A stretch of DNA of 64,000 nucleotides from Xanthomarina sp035306705 (GCF_035306705.1 NZ_DATGNO010000078.1:1-64000); one strand, 5' to 3'; positions 41,558-52,863 are shown, counted from the stretch's first letter. Program-made: numbers and translations. The notes: generated by a model from the letters alone, not told the origin.

Positions 41558-44500
41558 TTGGAAGAGACCAAAAATAGGGACATACAAAAACCAGTTTCTA
41601 AAAAAAAGAAAAGGTTTAGATTGTTAAAAATATTCGCAAGGATTATTTTAGGCATTCTCCTATTGTTATTTTTACTGATTCTTTTTATTAGAAGCCCTTG
41701 GGGACAAGATATTATTGTTACTAAGGCCGTCTCATTTCTCACCGATAAAACCAAAACTAAAGTTGAAGTTGAAAAACTGTTTATCACTTTTTCCGGTGAT
41801 ATCCAATTAAACGGTTTATATCTAGAAGACACTAAGGGAGATACGCTTATTTATTCCAAAAAACTACAAGCTAATGTACCATTATGGTCAATGATTCGCG
41901 GTAATGGCATAGGAGTCGATGCTTTGGACTGGGAAGGTGTTCGCGCAAATATTATCCGAAAAGATACTGTTCAAGGTTTTAATTTTCAGTTTATTATTGA
42001 TGCTTTTGCTACAGAAAAAACCAACAATGTTGAGGTTGATTCTACAGCTGCTCCTTTAAATATTATTTTAGGAAATCTGCGTTTCAAAGACTTTGACGTT
42101 GTTTATAACGATTCCGTAGCAGGAATTGATAGTCGTTTTAAAATTGGTAAACTCCGCGCAAAAATGGATAAAACCGATTTGGAAACCATGGATTTTAAGG
42201 CATCTCGTTTAGAATTGGCAGATAGCCACATCAAATTTATTCAAACACCTGTTTCAGACACTCCGGATTCTGAAGATGCAACCTTACCAACTTTAACGGT
42301 TAAAAAACTAAAACTCTCTAATGTCTTTGCCAATTATCAAAGTGAAGCTGATAAAATTGGGGCAACCTTGGATATTAAAGAGTTGTATGCGGAAATTCCG
42401 AATATCGATTTAGCAAACCAGCTTTTTGAAATAGATGAATTCAGCCTAAAAAACTCTAGTATTATTCTTAAAACGGAAACTGAAAAAAACGTCGTTACCG
42501 AAAAAGTGGAAGATGTTTCAGAAAATATTGAGAAAGATATAGAAGCTTTTGAATGGCCAACCATACAGTTTGTAATAGGCGAAATAGATTTGGAAAACAA
42601 CAATTTTAGTTATTCTGTTAATAATGAAAAGGGAAAAAAAGGTGTTTTCAATGCCAATGCTATCGTATTAACAAACATCAACTTTCAAGCTGAAAATGTC
42701 AAGCTAAAAGATAAAATAGCTGAGTTGCAATTAGACGAAGCCTCTTTTAAAGAAATTTCTGGAATCCATTTAAAAAACCTACAATTCACGTTAGATGCTT
42801 CAGATAAACGACTTAAAATTTCTAACTTAAATACAGTTTTAAACAATAATTCTCTTCAAGGTAATTTACAATTGGACTATCCTAGTTTGGCTAAATTAAT
42901 CAAAGCGCCAGACCAATCAAAAGTCGCTATTAATTTGCCTAAGTTCAAGATATCGCTTAAAGATTTATTTTTAATTCAACCAGATTTAAAAGAAAACAAG
43001 TATCTAAATGCTTTAAGTCAAAATCGGATTACTGGAAATATTAAGGCAAATGGTTATTTGTCTGATATTAATCTTTCAAACATGCAAATTCATTGGAATG
43101 ATACTAAAATTTCAGCCAATGGAAACATTCAAAACGTCACTCAAACCGACTCTTTAGCTTTTAATATTCCTACTTTTTCAGCCATTACAAAACGTTCAGA
43201 TCTGATTCAGTTTGTAAATGAAGAAGACCTTGGTGTAAGTCTTCCAGAAGAGGTGAAGCTAGTTGGAACAGCCAAAGGAAATCTCAACGGTATTATAGCC
43301 AAGGCAACATTAACCACCTCTCAAGGCCTTGCAAACGTTGAAGGGCATTTTAAAAATGCTGAAACTTTGGAGTTTGATGCCGATTTTGCCATTGAAGATT
43401 ATAAACTGAACGAACTACTAAATAATGAACAATTAGGCACTTTAAATTTCAAATTAAAAGCTCAAGGAAAAGGCGATAATATCAATAATCTAGATGCCAC
43501 GCTTGATGCCACTGTTTCCAGCTTTAAATACAATAATTACGATGTTAACGATTTAAAATTGGTTGGAGACATTAAAAACGGCTCTGGAAACATAACCTCT
43601 AATTATAAAGACAGAAATTTAAATATGATTTTGGATGCTCAGGTGGTTTTGGATTCCATCTCACCAGAAGCAACCGTGAGCTTGGATATTATTGGCGCCG
43701 ATTTACAAGCACTTGGACTTGTACAACGGGATATAAAAACACGAATGAAAATGGCCGCTCATTTTAAAGGAAATTCTACCGATTTCGATGCTACCGCCCA
43801 AATAGACGATGGTGTTTTTGTTTACGATAACAAATCGTATTTATTGGGTACTGTAAAAGCCATGGCGCATATAAAACCTGATACCACTTCGGTTTCTTTA
43901 AATAATAAAATGCTCGATTTGGTCTTGCAATCCAATGCAGATCCTCAAACTTGGACCGCTTCTTTAAAACATCATGTGTTACGCTATTTTTATCGCGACG
44001 AAAAAGTTTTGGACAGCACGGTTCATGATGTGAATTTGAAATTGCGTGGAAATATTAGCCAAGGTTCTATTTTGAAAGATGTATTTCTGGTCAACCTAAA
44101 AGATCTTGATACCGTAAATATAGCTGTAGATTTTAATGAAAAAGAACGCAAACTAACCGCTCGAGTAAATGCACCTCACATAAATTATAACGATATGGTA
44201 GTGGATAGTTTGGCATTTTCTATGGATACCGATCAAGATAAATTCAATTTTAATTTTGGTTTTAATCAAATAAAAGCAGCGCCTTTTCATATTCAAAAAA
44301 CAATTATAGAAGGTCATCAAGAAGATAACGAGCTGTCCTTAAAACTAGTAGCGTATCATAAAAAGGATAAAATGATTCAAGTTTTAAGTATAATTAGTGG
44401 AACTAGCGAAGAACTGCGTTTTCACGTTTTACCTAAGGATTTAATTTTGAATAAAACTCCTTGGAACGTGCCAGAAACCAATGAAGTGCTTATTTATGAT

Positions 44501-46672
44501 AAGAAATTGGTATTTAACGATTTCCGATTTAGTAAAGGCGGCCAATCCATAGAAATTACAGACAAGAAACCGGAAGTATCCAATGATCATATAGCTATAA
44601 ATTTCAAGAATTTTAAACTCAATGAATTTTTAAGCTACTTAAACCCTGATAATACCTTGGCTTCTGGAAATCTTAATGGCGATTTTATGGTCGAAGATCC
44701 TTTTACCGAAACAGGAATTGTGGCCAATTTGGATATTTCGCAATTCCACGTCATGGATGTGGATTTAGGAACTTTAGATGTTAATGCGAAATCTTTAGGC
44801 GGTGATAGTTATGACTTTCATGCCAAGATGAAGGATGGAGAAGTGGATTTAGACCTTAAAGGAGATTATGTTGCAAGCCAAACCGGAGCAAACCTCGATC
44901 TTGATTTAAATATAAATCGCTTTAATATGCAGGCTTTAACAGGCTTTTCGCAAGGAGAAATAACTGAAACTTCTGGTAGTTTCTCAGGAAATTTTAAATT
45001 AAAAGGAACAACTAAAAAGCCTGAATACCAAGGGAAATTACAGTTTACAGATGCCAATTTTAAAGTGGCCATGTTTAATTCGGCCTTCACTTTAAATAAT
45101 GAAACCTTAAGCATAGATAATACAGGTTTTTCTATGAAGGATTTTACCATTCGCGACGAAAACAAAAACACGTTTGTGATGTCCGGAAAAATAGGAACCA
45201 AATCCTTTATCAACCCAACCTTCGATTTACAGATAAATGCCAACAATTTCCAAGTTCTAAATGCCACTAAAGATGATAATGATTTTCTTTATGGCAAAGC
45301 GAGTTTTAATGGGAATGCTAAAATTACTGGCGATCTGGAAATCCCGAAAATAGATATGGATATGAAGGTTAATTCAGATACCAATATTACCTATGTCTTG
45401 CCATCTGCTACCGTAAATATGGAAGAACGCGATGGCGTTGTAATTTTTGTAAACAGAGAAAATCCAGATGCTATTTTAACCCGAACCAAAGAAAGAACTG
45501 CTACCATTAAAGGTTTAGATGTTAAAGCTCTTTTAAAAATTGGTAAAGAAGCAACTGTCACCATTATTATAGATGAAGAAACAGGCGATAATTTTAAAGT
45601 ATCTGGAGAAGGCGATTTTAACGTAACCATGAATCCTAATGGTATTTTAAGGCTTTCTGGTGTTTATGAAGTGGCTTCTGGTCATTATGAACTTAATCTT
45701 TACAAAATAGTTAATCGTAAATTCAACTTGGTTCCTGGTAGTAAAGTTTCTTGGTCTGGCGATCCATTTGATGCAAAATTAGACCTAAAAGCTGTTTATG
45801 AAGTGGAAGCTTCCACGTCGTCTTTAATGGCACCCGTATATTCTGGAAGTGATCCAGCTGTAAAAGGGAAATTCCGTCAGGTGTTGCCGTTTTATGTCTT
45901 TTTAAATATCGATGGGGAACTTTTGGAACCCAAAATAGCTTTTAGCCTCGATATGCCGGAAGATGAGCAAGGCGCTATTGGAGGACAGGTATATGGAAGA
46001 ATTCAACAATTAAATAATCAAGAAGATGAGTTGAATAGACAAGTGTTTTCACTCTTGGTTTTAAACAGGTTTTATCCGGATTCTGGAAGCGATGGAAGCG
46101 AAGGTGGTATGGCCTCGATTGCTAGAGACAACTTGAACGATGCGGTAGCCGACCAGCTTAATATATTCACCGATAAGTTGCTAGGAACCTCTGGTTTTGA
46201 ACTCGATTTTGGACTAAATAGCTTTACAGACTATCAAGGTAATTCGCCACAGCAGCGCACCCAATTGGATATTGCGGCCCAGAAAAAGTTGTTTGACGAT
46301 CGCGTGATAGTTCGTGTAGGAAGCGAGGTTGATATTGAAGGAAGTAATTCCAATGGTGAAGAAACACCCATAATTGGAAATGTAAGTGTGGAATATTTAT
46401 TAACGGAAAGTGGACGTTACCGATTAAAAGGTTTTAGCAGAAATGAATTTGAAAACGTAATCGATGGTCAAACCGTTGTAAGCGGTATTGCTTTAATATT
46501 TACACAAGAATTTAATAAATATAACGAACTTTGGGATGCTTTGTTTAAAGCGCAAACAGCAGAAGAAAAAAAGATAAAAGCTGAAAAGGAAGCGGAGAAA
46601 AAGGCAGCAAAAGAAAAACAAAAAGAGAAAGAAGAAAGTACCAAAAAGAGCATTGAGGAAAAGAAGAAATAG
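41558..46672 (+). CDS. tamB: Translocation and assembly module protein TamB
   Basis: Inner-membrane-anchored protein that spans the periplasm as a long beta-groove and aids outer-membrane lipid transport or protein assembly. 1704 residues. The frame opens with TTG at 41558; no ATG lies in frame between the preceding stop and the conserved start, so TTG is the best choice. Seen: a basic N-terminus (KPVSKKKKRFRL), one membrane helix (IFARIILGILLLLFLLILFI), about 1400 residues of repeating beta strands, and the DUF490 C-terminal domain at about 1330-1640 (KVSWSGDPFDAKLDLKAVYE, ELDFGLNSFTDYQGNS). It ends in a charged tail of Lys/Glu repeats. tamL follows. Confidence 0.92.
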   Translation: MEETKNRDIQKPVSKKKKRFRLLKIFARIILGILLLLFLLILFIRSPWGQDIIVTKAVSFLTDKTKTKVEVEKLFITFSGDIQLNGLYLEDTKGDTLIYSKKLQANVPLWSMIRGNGIGVDALDWEGVRANIIRKDTVQGFNFQFIIDAFATEKTNNVEVDSTAAPLNIILGNLRFKDFDVVYNDSVAGIDSRFKIGKLRAKMDKTDLETMDFKASRLELADSHIKFIQTPVSDTPDSEDATLPTLTVKKLKLSNVFANYQSEADKIGATLDIKELYAEIPNIDLANQLFEIDEFSLKNSSIILKTETEKNVVTEKVEDVSENIEKDIEAFEWPTIQFVIGEIDLENNNFSYSVNNEKGKKGVFNANAIVLTNINFQAENVKLKDKIAELQLDEASFKEISGIHLKNLQFTLDASDKRLKISNLNTVLNNNSLQGNLQLDYPSLAKLIKAPDQSKVAINLPKFKISLKDLFLIQPDLKENKYLNALSQNRITGNIKANGYLSDINLSNMQIHWNDTKISANGNIQNVTQTDSLAFNIPTFSAITKRSDLIQFVNEEDLGVSLPEEVKLVGTAKGNLNGIIAKATLTTSQGLANVEGHFKNAETLEFDADFAIEDYKLNELLNNEQLGTLNFKLKAQGKGDNINNLDATLDATVSSFKYNNYDVNDLKLVGDIKNGSGNITSNYKDRNLNMILDAQVVLDSISPEATVSLDIIGADLQALGLVQRDIKTRMKMAAHFKGNSTDFDATAQIDDGVFVYDNKSYLLGTVKAMAHIKPDTTSVSLNNKMLDLVLQSNADPQTWTASLKHHVLRYFYRDEKVLDSTVHDVNLKLRGNISQGSILKDVFLVNLKDLDTVNIAVDFNEKERKLTARVNAPHINYNDMVVDSLAFSMDTDQDKFNFNFGFNQIKAAPFHIQKTIIEGHQEDNELSLKLVAYHKKDKMIQVLSIISGTSEELRFHVLPKDLILNKTPWNVPETNEVLIYDKKLVFNDFRFSKGGQSIEITDKKPEVSNDHIAINFKNFKLNEFLSYLNPDNTLASGNLNGDFMVEDPFTETGIVANLDISQFHVMDVDLGTLDVNAKSLGGDSYDFHAKMKDGEVDLDLKGDYVASQTGANLDLDLNINRFNMQALTGFSQGEITETSGSFSGNFKLKGTTKKPEYQGKLQFTDANFKVAMFNSAFTLNNETLSIDNTGFSMKDFTIRDENKNTFVMSGKIGTKSFINPTFDLQINANNFQVLNATKDDNDFLYGKASFNGNAKITGDLEIPKIDMDMKVNSDTNITYVLPSATVNMEERDGVVIFVNRENPDAILTRTKERTATIKGLDVKALLKIGKEATVTIIIDEETGDNFKVSGEGDFNVTMNPNGILRLSGVYEVASGHYELNLYKIVNRKFNLVPGSKVSWSGDPFDAKLDLKAVYEVEASTSSLMAPVYSGSDPAVKGKFRQVLPFYVFLNIDGELLEPKIAFSLDMPEDEQGAIGGQVYGRIQQLNNQEDELNRQVFSLLVLNRFYPDSGSDGSEGGMASIARDNLNDAVADQLNIFTDKLLGTSGFELDFGLNSFTDYQGNSPQQRTQLDIAAQKKLFDDRVIVRVGSEVDIEGSNSNGEETPIIGNVSVEYLLTESGRYRLKGFSRNEFENVIDGQTVVSGIALIFTQEFNKYNELWDALFKAQTAEEKKIKAEKEAEKKAAKEKQKEKEESTKKSIEEKKK

Positions 46673-46760
46673 AAAAATTTAGTTTGAGCAATTTTTGGAT
46701 TAGAATTAAAAATGGACATGATATATAGAAAAATAAGCATTAATAAAATGATCGGATAAT

Positions 46761-49037
46761 TTGAAATACAATTTAAAATACATAGGTATCTATTTGTTCC
46801 TAATAGGGAGTTTATACTCATGTGGTATTGTTAAGTATATTCCTGAAAATGAACGTTTATATACTGGAGCTACATTAACTATTGAATCCGATACGCTTAT
46901 TAAAAATGAATCTGGTTTAAAAACTGAGCTGGAATCCGTAATACGTCCAGAACCAAATTCCACCTTTTTAGGCATGCACTTAGGCTTGTATTATTACTAT
47001 AAAACCCAAAAGGAAAAACCAGGATTCATCAACCGGTGGCTATATAAAAAATTTGGTGAAAAGCCTGTTTATCAGTCGGATGTAGAAACATATACGATAG
47101 AAGATTTGCTGTTGAATCGATTGGAAAACAGAGGTTTTTTCTATAGCAGCGCTTCTTCGGCGTTTGAAGAAACAGACAAGAAGGCTTCCGTAAAATATAA
47201 GGTTAAAGTACCGGAGCCGTATAGAATGGCTAGTTATCAACTAGATTCTTTACCAGCAAGTATTGAAGGGAATATGCAGCAAATCGTTTCCGAATCGCCT
47301 TTTAGAGAAGACATGCGTTTCGATTTAGGTAATATGAAATTGGAGCGAAACCGTATTGATAGAGAATTAAAGAAGAAAGGTTACTATAATTTCAATAATA
47401 ATTTTTTAATTTTTGAAGCAGACACCAACAGATACGATAATAGAAGATTCGATTTATTTCTGAAATTAAAAAATGAAGTTCCTGATAAAAGCTTGATTCC
47501 ATATAAAATTTCAAAAATCAATATTTATCCCAATTACGAAGTATCCGATTCCACCAAAGTAGAGTCAACACGTTACAACGAGAAGAACTTTATTCAAAAT
47601 GAAGAATTTTTCAAACCCAAATATTTAGATCCGTTTATTGTAATAAAGGAAGGACAATATTACAATCCCGAAGATTCAAGAAACACCGCTAGACGGCTTT
47701 CTACCATTGGCTCCTATAAGTATGTCAATATTCAATATAAGGAAATAGACACTGCAGCATCTGACGGTTTGGGTCACTTGGAGGCCGATATTTTTCTTTC
47801 GCCGTTAAATAAACGTGCGCTTCGAGCCGAACTTCAACTAGTAACCAAATCCAATAATTTTGCCGGTCCAGCCCTAGAATTAACCATGAGCAACAGGAAC
47901 TTATTTGGAGGAGGAGAAATTTTCAATATTAGTCCTAAAATAGGTTACGAAAAACAATTAGGTGGCGACAAAAGCGCAGGTAATAGCAGTTTGGAACTGG
48001 GTTTGACCAATGAACTTATTTTTCCAAGAGTTTTGTTTCCAATTAAGATTAATACTAATTTCTTTAAATATTCCATCCCTAAAACGAAAATCTCTTTAAG
48101 TTTCGATTATTTGGATAGAACCGACTTATATACCTTACTTTCAGGTACTACATTTTTTGGATATTCATGGGATGCCAACCGGTTTGTAACCCACGAAATA
48201 AACCCGATTTCCATTAATTACACCCAATTGCTTAAAACCACACCTGAATTTGAGGAAATACTAGATAACGACCCGTTTTTAAGACGAAGTTTTGAACAAC
48301 AATTTATTGCTGGCCTTACTTATGCCTTTACCTATAATGAAATGGTTGATTCACGGAAAAAACATCAGTTTTATTTCAATTTTACTTTTGATATGGCGGG
48401 AAATACTATTGGTCTTTTTGGAAAAGATCAAGGTCCAGATAATCCACAAACCGTATTAGGATTAGAGTATGCACAATATGCCAAAGCAGATGTCGATTTA
48501 CATTATCATTTAAATCTTGGCAAAGAACAAGTTTTGGCAGCCCGACTTTTTGGAGGTTATGGTCTGGCTTACGGAAATTCGGAAGTGATTCCTTTTGTAA
48601 AACAGTATTATTCAGGTGGTCCATATAGCGTTCGTGCTTTTAATATTCGCTCGTTAGGACCTGGAACTTATAATTCAGAAATCGATGGCACAAGTAGTGA
48701 TTACTTTGATAAAACAGGGAATATTAGGTTAGAAGCCAATATAGAATATAGGTTTCCGATAGTGTCCTTTTTAAAAGGCGCTATTTTTGCCGATGCTGGA
48801 AATATTTGGAACTCGGTGGAAAACCCAACTTACAATGGAAAAGATAAGTTTACAAGCGACTTTATACACGAATTGGGAATGGGCGCAGGCGTGGGTTTGA
48901 GAGTAGATATTCAAAGTTTTGTTATTCGTTTTGATTTGGCTGCACCTTTTCATAATCCATCCTTACCAAAAGGAGAACGCTATAAGTTTGATCTAGATGC
49001 AACTGTTTTGAATTTTGCCATTGGATATCCATTTTAA
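46761..49037 (+). CDS. tamL: TamL: lipidated BamA/TamA-family outer-membrane protein
   Basis: Outer-membrane beta-barrel partner of TamB. 758 residues from a TTG at 46761; no ATG precedes the signal peptide in frame. Seen: lipoprotein signal KYIGIYLFLIGSLYSC with Cys at 21, POTRA domains through about 380, then the barrel with the surface-antigen signature YYSGGPYSVRAFNIRSLGPG and the final strand DLDATVLNFAIGYPF. Lipidation distinguishes Bacteroidota TamL from proteobacterial TamA. The tamB-tamL order with an 88-bp gap fits the known pair. Confidence 0.92.
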   Translation: MKYNLKYIGIYLFLIGSLYSCGIVKYIPENERLYTGATLTIESDTLIKNESGLKTELESVIRPEPNSTFLGMHLGLYYYYKTQKEKPGFINRWLYKKFGEKPVYQSDVETYTIEDLLLNRLENRGFFYSSASSAFEETDKKASVKYKVKVPEPYRMASYQLDSLPASIEGNMQQIVSESPFREDMRFDLGNMKLERNRIDRELKKKGYYNFNNNFLIFEADTNRYDNRRFDLFLKLKNEVPDKSLIPYKISKINIYPNYEVSDSTKVESTRYNEKNFIQNEEFFKPKYLDPFIVIKEGQYYNPEDSRNTARRLSTIGSYKYVNIQYKEIDTAASDGLGHLEADIFLSPLNKRALRAELQLVTKSNNFAGPALELTMSNRNLFGGGEIFNISPKIGYEKQLGGDKSAGNSSLELGLTNELIFPRVLFPIKINTNFFKYSIPKTKISLSFDYLDRTDLYTLLSGTTFFGYSWDANRFVTHEINPISINYTQLLKTTPEFEEILDNDPFLRRSFEQQFIAGLTYAFTYNEMVDSRKKHQFYFNFTFDMAGNTIGLFGKDQGPDNPQTVLGLEYAQYAKADVDLHYHLNLGKEQVLAARLFGGYGLAYGNSEVIPFVKQYYSGGPYSVRAFNIRSLGPGTYNSEIDGTSSDYFDKTGNIRLEANIEYRFPIVSFLKGAIFADAGNIWNSVENPTYNGKDKFTSDFIHELGMGAGVGLRVDIQSFVIRFDLAAPFHNPSLPKGERYKFDLDATVLNFAIGYPF

Positions 49038-49203
49038 ATTCCAACCTGAATACTAATAATGTATACTGAGATTGAAATAAGCTCACCTAAGTTAGAAAAG
49101 TGTTGAGGTACTATTTGTGTTTTATACTAAGATGGTTGTTGTCGTTAAATTCTGAATTTTAAGACTGGAACTAATCTCTAATACCTCACCACTTCACCTC
49201 TAT

Positions 49204-50259
49204 TTATATATCATCGTAATCCACCTTTACCGTTGGCGTTGTTGGATGCGCTTGACAGGTTAAAATTAAACCATCAGCCACTTCACCATCTGTTAAGATG
49301 TTATTTTGCCTCATGGTTACTTCGCCTTCAACAACTCTTGCCAAACAACTGCTGCATATACCACCTTGGCAGGAGTACGGAGCATCTAAGTCTTCATCTA
49401 AGGCCGCTTCCAATACAGATTGCTTTTGAGACATTTCAAAAGTCGTTTCTTCATCGTCTAAAATAATAGTAATCTTAGTCTTTCCAGTAGCAACTTCATC
49501 TTCGTTAACATCTGCTGGTTTTGCAGCTTTAAAAAGTTCATAAAACACATTTTCCTTTGGGATGTTGTGCTCGGTTAACACGTCTTTCACTGTGTGGATC
49601 ATGGCTTCTGGGCCACATAAATAAAAGGCATCCACCACCACATTTTTGTGGGTGTTTTTCATTACAAAATTAACAGTACTCTTTTCAATACGCCCAAAAA
49701 TGGCATCGCCTTCATCCGCTTGACTAAATACAAACTGAATAGAAAATCGCTCTTTATATTGTTGTTGTAAATCTAAAAGATCCTGCATAAACATGGTTTC
49801 TTGCATGTTTTTATTGCCATAAACAAGAATAACCCTACTATAAACCTCTTCTTCCAAAGCACATTTAATAATGCTTAAAATAGGGGTTATTCCACTTCCG
49901 GCAGCAAAGGCAGCAATGTTTTTGGTTTTAGAATCGTTAGGCGTAAAAATAAAACGCCCTTTTGGTGGAGCTACGTCTAAGCTATCTCCAACTTGCAATG
50001 TGTTATTGGCGTAAGCTGAAAAAGTACCATCTGCAACTTCTTTAACGGCCACTTTTAATAGACCACTTTTTGGCGAAGAACATAAAGAATAATCTCTGCG
50101 AATTTCTTGATTATTAAGAGTTGTTTTTAAAGTAATGTATTGTCCTGCTTTAAAAGCATAGTCGTCTTTTAAATGTTCAGGAACCTCGAAACTTAAAACA
50201 ACAGATTTATCGGTAACTCTATGAATATCCTTTATTGTAAGTTTATGAAAATGTGACAT
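49204..50259 (-). CDS. Ferredoxin-NADP reductase-like flavoprotein with 2Fe-2S domain (PaaE type)
   Basis: Electron-transfer protein that moves electrons from NAD(P)H through FAD to a 2Fe-2S centre, usually feeding an oxygenase or desaturase. The ATG at 50259 (MSHFHKLTIKDIHRVT) gives 351 residues; an ATG at 50274 would add five. Seen: FAD motif RRDYSLCSSP, NAD(P)-binding AAGSGITPILSIIKC and YLCGPEAMIH, and a plant-type ferredoxin domain after about 260 with Cys ligands in YSCQGGICSSCLARV and ILTCQAHP. No paa genes are adjacent, so the partner oxygenase is unknown. Confidence 0.9.
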   Translation of the reverse strand: MSHFHKLTIKDIHRVTDKSVVLSFEVPEHLKDDYAFKAGQYITLKTTLNNQEIRRDYSLCSSPKSGLLKVAVKEVADGTFSAYANNTLQVGDSLDVAPPKGRFIFTPNDSKTKNIAAFAAGSGITPILSIIKCALEEEVYSRVILVYGNKNMQETMFMQDLLDLQQQYKERFSIQFVFSQADEGDAIFGRIEKSTVNFVMKNTHKNVVVDAFYLCGPEAMIHTVKDVLTEHNIPKENVFYELFKAAKPADVNEDEVATGKTKITIILDDEETTFEMSQKQSVLEAALDEDLDAPYSCQGGICSSCLARVVEGEVTMRQNNILTDGEVADGLILTCQAHPTTPTVKVDYDDI

Positions 50260-50479
50260 ATTTAAATTTTTCACAAAAATAAGAAATACAGTTATGATTT
50301 ATGTTTTGATTGTAACAAAAAGTATATTATTATTACTAATTAAAATAAAAGACGCTATTTAGGTGTGAAATTCAGAAAATAAAGAGTTTATATTCTTCTT
50401 TTAAATCCAATGTCTTTCAAGTAACTAGCGAATGTTTTGGACTACAAATTAATAGTTGATATCCCAAAAAATTAAACAA

Positions 50480-51961
50480 ATGAAATTTAAGCATTTTATA
50501 AACCTAGAATGGAAGCAATATTTTAGATCGGCTTATTGGCAAAAAAGCATGGCATTAAATATATTACTGGTTTTTGTAGCTTTATATTTTATAGTCTCCT
50601 TTTTGTTTTTAGGAATAGCTTTATATCCTATTTTAAAGGAAAATTTCCCAGAACAAGACCCTTTTGTAATTGTAAATAGTTATTTGTTCTTTTGGTTCTT
50701 GACTGATTTGGTTATGCGTTTTTTCTTTCAGAAATTACCAGTTATGAGTGTCAAACCTTTGCTAACATTACCTATAAAGAGAGGTCAAGTGGTGCATTAT
50801 GTTTTGGGAAAATCGGTTTTTTCATTTTTTAATTTCCTCCCACTTTTTGCCGTAATACCTTTTGGAATCATGCTTGTTATTAATGGTTATCCAATGGTTT
50901 CAGTTGTTTTTTGGATACTAGCCATTTTAGTTATTACCTTAATTATTAATTTTTTGAATTTTATAATAGAAAGTTTTTCTTCTGAAAAGGAACTTTCATA
51001 TTTACCTATTATCGCTTTTGCCGGTGGTTTATTTGCGATTAATTATTTCAATTTAATGTCCTTTACTAACCTGGTGTCTAGAGCAGTTTCTTCAGTTTAC
51101 GAAACTCCAGCCCTAATAGCTGTCCCTCTCGTAATTCTAATCGTTTTATACATTGTAAATTTCAAGATTTTAAAGAACAAACTATATTTGGATAGCTCCT
51201 TAAAAATCAAAACGCAAGTAGTTAAAGCCTCTAATTTGGAATGGACTAGAAAATTTGGTGATGCTGCAACTTTTATGCAATTGGATTTAAAACTTATTTG
51301 GAGAAACAAGCGCCCAAGATCGTCGGTTTTTATATTGGTTATAGGTTTGTTATATGGCTTGTTTTTTTATCCAAACCCTGCTTATCAAGATAAACCATGG
51401 TTTTATGCTTTTATAGGTATTTTTGTTACTGGTATTTTCCTAATCAATTTTGGGCAGTTTATTCCAGCTTGGGATAGTGGTTATTATAAAATGCTTATGA
51501 GCCAAAACATAAAATACAAACAATATTTACAATCCAAACACACTTTAATGACCTTAAGCGTGGTTATTATGTTTGTTTTAAGCATTCCTTATGTATATTT
51601 TGGTTGGGAAATTCTAGTTGCTCACGCTGCAGCAGCCATTTACAATATTGGTATCAATACCCATGTTATTTTGTTGGGAGGTGCTTTTAACCGAAAAAAA
51701 ATAGATTTAAACCAGCGTGCAGCTTTTAACTATCAGGGAACTGGAGCGGTACAATGGCTTATAGGAATTCCTTTAATGTTGTTGCCAGCAGCTATTTTTG
51801 GGGTTTTGTATTACTTTCTTAATTACGAAATAGCTTGTTTGATTTTAAGTGTCTTTGGGTTGCTGGGCATTGTATTTCATAAAAAACTTATGACGTTTAT
51901 TACAGAAAAATATATGACTTCAAAATATAAAATGATTCAGGCTTTTAGTCAAGACAATTAA
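50480..51961 (+). CDS. ABC exporter permease (DUF5687 type)
   Basis: Predicted inner-membrane half of an ABC-2-like exporter. The ATG at 50480 (MKFKHFINLEWKQYFRSAYW) gives 493 residues; an ATG at 50456 would add eight. About 12 hydrophobic helices in two halves, with a soluble loop near 230-270. It resembles Bacteroidota DUF5687 proteins. The ATPase gene begins 12 bp after its stop, so the two form a transporter. Substrate unknown. Confidence 0.85.
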   Translation: MKFKHFINLEWKQYFRSAYWQKSMALNILLVFVALYFIVSFLFLGIALYPILKENFPEQDPFVIVNSYLFFWFLTDLVMRFFFQKLPVMSVKPLLTLPIKRGQVVHYVLGKSVFSFFNFLPLFAVIPFGIMLVINGYPMVSVVFWILAILVITLIINFLNFIIESFSSEKELSYLPIIAFAGGLFAINYFNLMSFTNLVSRAVSSVYETPALIAVPLVILIVLYIVNFKILKNKLYLDSSLKIKTQVVKASNLEWTRKFGDAATFMQLDLKLIWRNKRPRSSVFILVIGLLYGLFFYPNPAYQDKPWFYAFIGIFVTGIFLINFGQFIPAWDSGYYKMLMSQNIKYKQYLQSKHTLMTLSVVIMFVLSIPYVYFGWEILVAHAAAAIYNIGINTHVILLGGAFNRKKIDLNQRAAFNYQGTGAVQWLIGIPLMLLPAAIFGVLYYFLNYEIACLILSVFGLLGIVFHKKLMTFITEKYMTSKYKMIQAFSQDN

Positions 51962-51973
51962 AAAACACTTCTT

Positions 51974-52696
51974 ATGATTAACGTAACAAATCTAAAAAGG
52001 ATTTACGGAGATAAAACCGTTTTAAACATAGAAAATTTAGACATCCCAAAAGGACAAAGTTTTGGTTTGGTAGGAAATAATGGTGCAGGAAAAACAACGT
52101 TTTTTAGTCTGCTTTTAGATCTTATTAGACCTAGTTCCGGATATATAAAAAGCAAGGATGTTCTAGTGAATAGTAGTGAGGATTGGAAACCTTACACCTC
52201 GGCTTTTATAGATGAAAGTTTTTTGATAGGCTATTTAACACCAGAAGAATATTTTTACTTTATAGGCGAACTTCGCGGACAAAACAAGGCCGATGTCGAT
52301 GCATTAATATCTCAATTTAAAGACTTTTTCCATGATGAAATTTTAAATCAGAAAAAATATTTAAGAGATTTAAGTAAAGGAAATCAGAAAAAAGTTGGAA
52401 TCGTAGCTACGTTAATTGGCAATCCTGAAATTATTGTTTTGGACGAACCTTTTGCTAATTTAGACCCAACAACTCAAATCCGATTAAAAAATATTCTTAA
52501 AAATCTTGCCGAAACCCAAGGCGTTACCATTTTAATATCCAGTCACGATTTGTTGCATATTACCGATGTTTGTGAACGAATTGTTGTTTTGGAAAAAGGT
52601 GAAGTTATTAAGGATTTAGCCACAAGTCCAGCTACTTTAAAGGAATTGGAAGTGCATTTTGCGGGTAACGAAATACTTATTGACGGGACGGTTTAA
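51974..52696 (+). CDS. ABC transporter ATP-binding protein
   Basis: ATPase that drives the adjacent permease. 240 residues. Seen: Walker A GNNGAGKTTFFSLLLDL near 36-52, signature DLSKGNQKKVG, Walker B IIVLDEPFANLDP and the switch His in ISSHDL. The domain order and length are normal. It follows the permease by 12 bp. Confidence 0.93.
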   Translation: MINVTNLKRIYGDKTVLNIENLDIPKGQSFGLVGNNGAGKTTFFSLLLDLIRPSSGYIKSKDVLVNSSEDWKPYTSAFIDESFLIGYLTPEEYFYFIGELRGQNKADVDALISQFKDFFHDEILNQKKYLRDLSKGNQKKVGIVATLIGNPEIIVLDEPFANLDPTTQIRLKNILKNLAETQGVTILISSHDLLHITDVCERIVVLEKGEVIKDLATSPATLKELEVHFAGNEILIDGTV

Positions 52697-52863
52697 AGAC
52701 TAAAAATCCATAATACACATACGGGTTGAAAGCTTCAGGATGTTGTAGATGTTATATTTGATATATTTCTTTACAAATAATTCAAAAAGATGCCTTATTT
52801 TTACGGCTATACATAATATTTACGGCCAATTTAAGTTAATAGTTAAACCAAATAAAACAAACG

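Noticed and set aside
49038..49203. Gene remnant between tamL and the ferredoxin reductase
   Set aside because: Stops in all frames and no similarity I can recognise to flanking genes.
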